From Candidatus Gastranaerophilales bacterium (GTDB lineage: Bacteria > Cyanobacteriota > Vampirovibrionia > Gastranaerophilales > Gastranaerophilaceae): DNA of 8,673 bases. The notes under the pieces are model-generated. The model was not told where the DNA came from. It saw only the letters and a program-made list of their open reading frames with translations, and searched no databases. A program made the translations under genes and the position numbers. Location: NCBI GenBank assembly GCA_905235825.1, contig CAJONH010000004.1, positions 1-8,673 on the forward strand. The letters run 5' to 3'. Position 1 is the stretch's first letter, and every line of letters starts with the position of its first letter. Below, one piece after another: positions 6,881 through 8,673 of this stretch.

Positions 6881-7522
6881 ATGGAAACATTATTAAAAGA
6901 TTTAAGTCCCGTATTACAATTGTTATCGGTAATGGCATTATTTGCGTGTCTTCCGTTTATGTTTGTGAGCATGACAAGTTTTTTACGTTTTGCCATAGTT
7001 CTGGGCTTTTTAAAACAGGCATTAGGTGCACAGCAGATACCTCCGCCGATTGTTCTTGTCGGTTTATCGGTTATATTAACGTTTTATTCAATGGGGCCTG
7101 TCTTTCAGCAAATGTATGAAGTAGGTTCTAAACCTTATAACGAATCAGGCTCGCTTACACTTGCCATAGCAGAGGGGTCAAAGCCTTTAAAAGAATTTAT
7201 GCTTAAACAGACACGAGAAAGTGATTTACAATTTTTTGTAACACTGACAAGAAAACAAGCACCAAAAACAATAGAAGAAGTTACTATTTTTGAAGTTGCT
7301 CCCGCATATATTTTGAGTGAATTAAAAACAGCATTTGAAATAGGTTTTATAATATTTGTTCCTTTTATAGTTTTGGACCTTGTTGTTGCAAACGTACTGT
7401 TAGCACTTGGTATGTTTATGTTATCACCGACAATTATTTCTCTGCCGTTTAAACTGCTTATATTTATTGCCGTTGACGGTTGGGGATTAATTGTAAACGG
7501 TTTAGTCGGAAGTTTTAATTAA
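6881..7522 (+). CDS. fliP: Type III export gate protein FliP/SctR
   Basis: A 213-residue integral membrane protein, one of the five FliP copies that form the export gate with FliQ and FliR. Diagnostic stretches are TSFLRFAIVLGFLKQALGAQQ (32-52), KEFMLKQTRESDL (104-116), the family signature PAYILSELKTAFEIGF (141-156), and SPTIISLPFKLLIFIAVDGW (182-201). About four membrane segments are visible (roughly 11-31, 55-75, 151-180, 186-208). Flagellar FliP usually has a cleaved signal peptide and about 245 residues. This one begins immediately at the first membrane helix, as injectisome SctR does, and its ANVLLALGM...SP segment also leans to SctR. The methionine gasket, often MMM in FliP, reads M178-F179-M180. 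AGAGG (6870-6874) is the ribosome binding site. FliO next door supports the flagellar name, but SctR is a fair alternative. Confidence 0.93.
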   Translation: METLLKDLSPVLQLLSVMALFACLPFMFVSMTSFLRFAIVLGFLKQALGAQQIPPPIVLVGLSVILTFYSMGPVFQQMYEVGSKPYNESGSLTLAIAEGSKPLKEFMLKQTRESDLQFFVTLTRKQAPKTIEEVTIFEVAPAYILSELKTAFEIGFIIFVPFIVLDLVVANVLLALGMFMLSPTIISLPFKLLIFIAVDGWGLIVNGLVGSFN

Positions 7523-7532
7523 GGATTTAAAT

Positions 7533-8030
7533 ATGGAAATATTATTGGAATTTTTTGCAAAAGGACTTGTAACCATGTTAACAATAGCTATGCCCTGTGT
7601 GTTAACAGCAGCGTGCGTAGGTCTTGTGGTCGGTATTTTACAGGCGGTTACACAGGTACAGGAACAAACAATTGCTGCCGCTCCTAAAATTTTCTCGGTA
7701 TTTATGGTTATTATTATTATGGGAACAGGGTATCTGCAAATGCTTACAAATGTATTTGTCGAAGGTGCGAATATAGCATTTGAAGTAATTCCTCAGTCCG
7801 AACCTTTTGTTTTGCCTCACGATTATTACAATTACACAAAACCGTTTATTGATGAAATGAAAACCGATGTAAAAAATGATATGACTCCAATGTCAGAGTT
7901 ATTGAAAAATGCTGCAACATTTCCAACAGCACCTCAGAGTGATAAATTTAACTTTTTAAGAAACGGTTCAAAAGAAATTCCGACTCCTGATTTTACCGAA
8001 CGTAAGAAAATAATGGAAAATAAAAGATAA
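7533..8030 (+). CDS. fliQ: Type III export gate protein FliQ/SctS with a long C-terminal extension
   Basis: Residues 1-87 are a standard FliQ/SctS: two membrane helices (about 14-36 and 52-76) joined by the conserved loop GILQAVTQVQEQTIAAAPK (34-52). The family is normally only about 85-90 residues, but this frame continues without interruption to residue 165. The extra 78 residues (88-165) are hydrophilic, with several Pro, Asp and Lys, and match nothing I recognise; a YYNYTKPF stretch and a basic end (ERKKIMENKR) stand out. In solved export gates the FliQ termini face the periplasmic side, so the tail could lie near the rod or inner-rod attachment zone; this is inference. AAGGA (7521-7525) overlaps the fliP stop. 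The stop codon shares its last A with the ATG of fliR (TAATG), indicating coupled translation. Confidence 0.92.
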   Translation: MEILLEFFAKGLVTMLTIAMPCVLTAACVGLVVGILQAVTQVQEQTIAAAPKIFSVFMVIIIMGTGYLQMLTNVFVEGANIAFEVIPQSEPFVLPHDYYNYTKPFIDEMKTDVKNDMTPMSELLKNAATFPTAPQSDKFNFLRNGSKEIPTPDFTERKKIMENKR

Positions 8031-8641
8031 TGCTTGATGTAATTATGAGTGAATTTCCGAAGTATTTTCCTGAAGTAAATAATTTTTTGGCTTCAGGAAT
8101 ACCTGTTTATGCAAGAGTAATCGGAATGATGAGAATTGTTCCGTTTTTAAACAGAACAGAAGTTCCTGTATTGATTAGAGCCGGTTTTGCTTTCTTTTTT
8201 TCGGTAATGCTTACAATATATATGAAACCTGAAACACCTCCCGATAGTGTTTCTTTATTGTACTTAATTATAGTTAATTTTTTATGCGGAGCATTAATAG
8301 GATTTGTTATTAACTGTATAGTAAGAGCCGTAGAATCAGGCGGGGATATGATTAATATGCAGATGGGTGTTTCTTCTGCAACAATTATGGATCCTTCATC
8401 AAATTCTCAAGTATCAATTATGGGAAAATTATTCGGAATAATCGGACTTTTATTTTTTATAGAATTAGGCGGAATGCATTGGACTTTTAACGCTTTTATA
8501 AGAAGTTTTGAAATATTTCCGACTTATGCCGTATTTGTTCCTTTGGATGAAATTGTTAATTTGCCTTATCTGACAAAAGTAACGTCAAATGTATTATATA
8601 TGGGCTTGCAAATTGCTTCACCGGTATTAATAGCAACATAA
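8030..8641 (+). CDS. fliR: Type III export gate protein FliR/SctT, cut short by an in-frame stop
   Basis: A 203-residue membrane protein clearly of the FliR/SctT family, the single-copy subunit that closes the FliP5-FliQ4-FliR1 gate. Visible features are ARVIGMMRIVPFLNR near 28-42, the ESGGDMINMQMGVSSATIMDP stretch (102-122), where the family has a G-x-x-I-x-x-QMG motif, the GGMHWTFNAFIRSF helix region (147-160), and LQIASPVLIAT (193-203). Membrane segments lie at about 18-38, 48-65, 76-98, 132-150 and 188 onward. The family is usually about 255-265 residues, so 50-60 residues are missing. The stop is in the middle of a conserved membrane helix, and family-like sequence continues in the same frame after it. 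The start at 8030 overlaps the fliQ stop (TAATG); ATG 8045 is an alternative. It could be a pseudogene, a truncated protein or a base error. Confidence 0.88.
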   Translation: MLDVIMSEFPKYFPEVNNFLASGIPVYARVIGMMRIVPFLNRTEVPVLIRAGFAFFFSVMLTIYMKPETPPDSVSLLYLIIVNFLCGALIGFVINCIVRAVESGGDMINMQMGVSSATIMDPSSNSQVSIMGKLFGIIGLLFFIELGGMHWTFNAFIRSFEIFPTYAVFVPLDEIVNLPYLTKVTSNVLYMGLQIASPVLIAT

Positions 8642-8673
8642 GGACAAGATATTATACTGGGAATAATATCTAA
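8642..8673 (+). other. In-frame continuation of fliR beyond the TAA stop, running off the window
   Basis: Directly after TAA 8639-8641 the same frame reads G-Q-D-I-I-L-G-I-I-S up to the window end. FliR proteins continue after their (A/S)PV segment with a D-x-x-LG-(I/L)-(L/I)-(A/S) pattern at exactly this distance, so this looks like the missing part of FliR in register, with the stop in place of one hydrophobic residue. I recall the family pattern from general knowledge and have not aligned it by computer. Confidence 0.6.

Noticed and set aside
8639..8641. TAA as a reassigned sense codon
   Set aside because: Several intact genes of normal length here (atpC, fliO, fliP, fliQ) end at TAA, so genome-wide reassignment does not fit.
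1..8673. CRISPR arrays, insertion sequences, tRNA or rRNA genes, sigma-28 or sigma-54 flagellar promoters
   Set aside because: Read on both strands, I saw no regularly spaced direct repeats, transposase-like frames, cloverleaf or rRNA sequence, and no convincing match to those promoter consensus patterns.

Overview
The window is AT-rich throughout, with tightly packed genes. It reads as chromosomal DNA from a Gram-negative-type bacterium. Three things point towards the non-photosynthetic sister lineages of Cyanobacteria (Melainabacteria/Vampirovibrionia, for example Gastranaerophilales), but this is inference and not a diagnosis. First, the F1 beta and epsilon genes form their own two-gene operon, with no alpha or gamma gene upstream; cyanobacteria and chloroplasts have this split, although some other phyla do too. 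Second, the base composition is strongly AT-biased. Third, a type III/flagellar export cluster lies nearby in unusual company.

Layout. Positions 1-350 hold the end of an unidentified transcription unit: a small cysteine-rich reading frame (104-298) closed by a strong intrinsic terminator (320-347). A near-consensus promoter (352-380) then drives atpD-atpC (403-2228). That operon ends at a hairpin (2249-2279) which probably also serves the convergent gene, a short lipoprotein on the minus strand (2300-2485). A 148-bp divergent region separates the lipoprotein from an 845-residue STAND/NB-ARC-like ATPase carrying about eight C-terminal TPR-like repeats (2634-5171). After a 145-bp gap comes a tight cluster: a FliM/FliN/SctQ-like protein with two SpoA domains (5317-6531), FliO-like (6540-6878), FliP/SctR (6881-7522), FliQ/SctS with a long extra tail (7533-8030) and FliR/SctT (8030-8641).

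How the genes fit together. AtpD and AtpC are the catalytic and regulatory subunits of F1. The 5317-8641 cluster encodes the cytoplasmic sorting/C-ring component and the membrane export gate of a type III secretion system, in the order Q-O-R-S-T shared by flagellar fliMNOPQR and injectisome sctQRST operons. Its features are mixed. A FliO-like protein favours a flagellum. The single two-SpoA protein and the short FliP without a signal peptide look like an injectisome. The TPR-ATPase lies just upstream on the same strand, with no clear terminator between, so it may be an accessory or regulator of the system.

Most notable: (1) fliR is interrupted by an in-frame TAA exactly where the family continues, and the same frame resumes with family-like sequence up to the window edge; (2) FliQ is almost twice its normal length; (3) the STAND-TPR protein is linked to the export genes; (4) the export gate has mixed flagellar and injectisome characters, including a changed methionine gasket.
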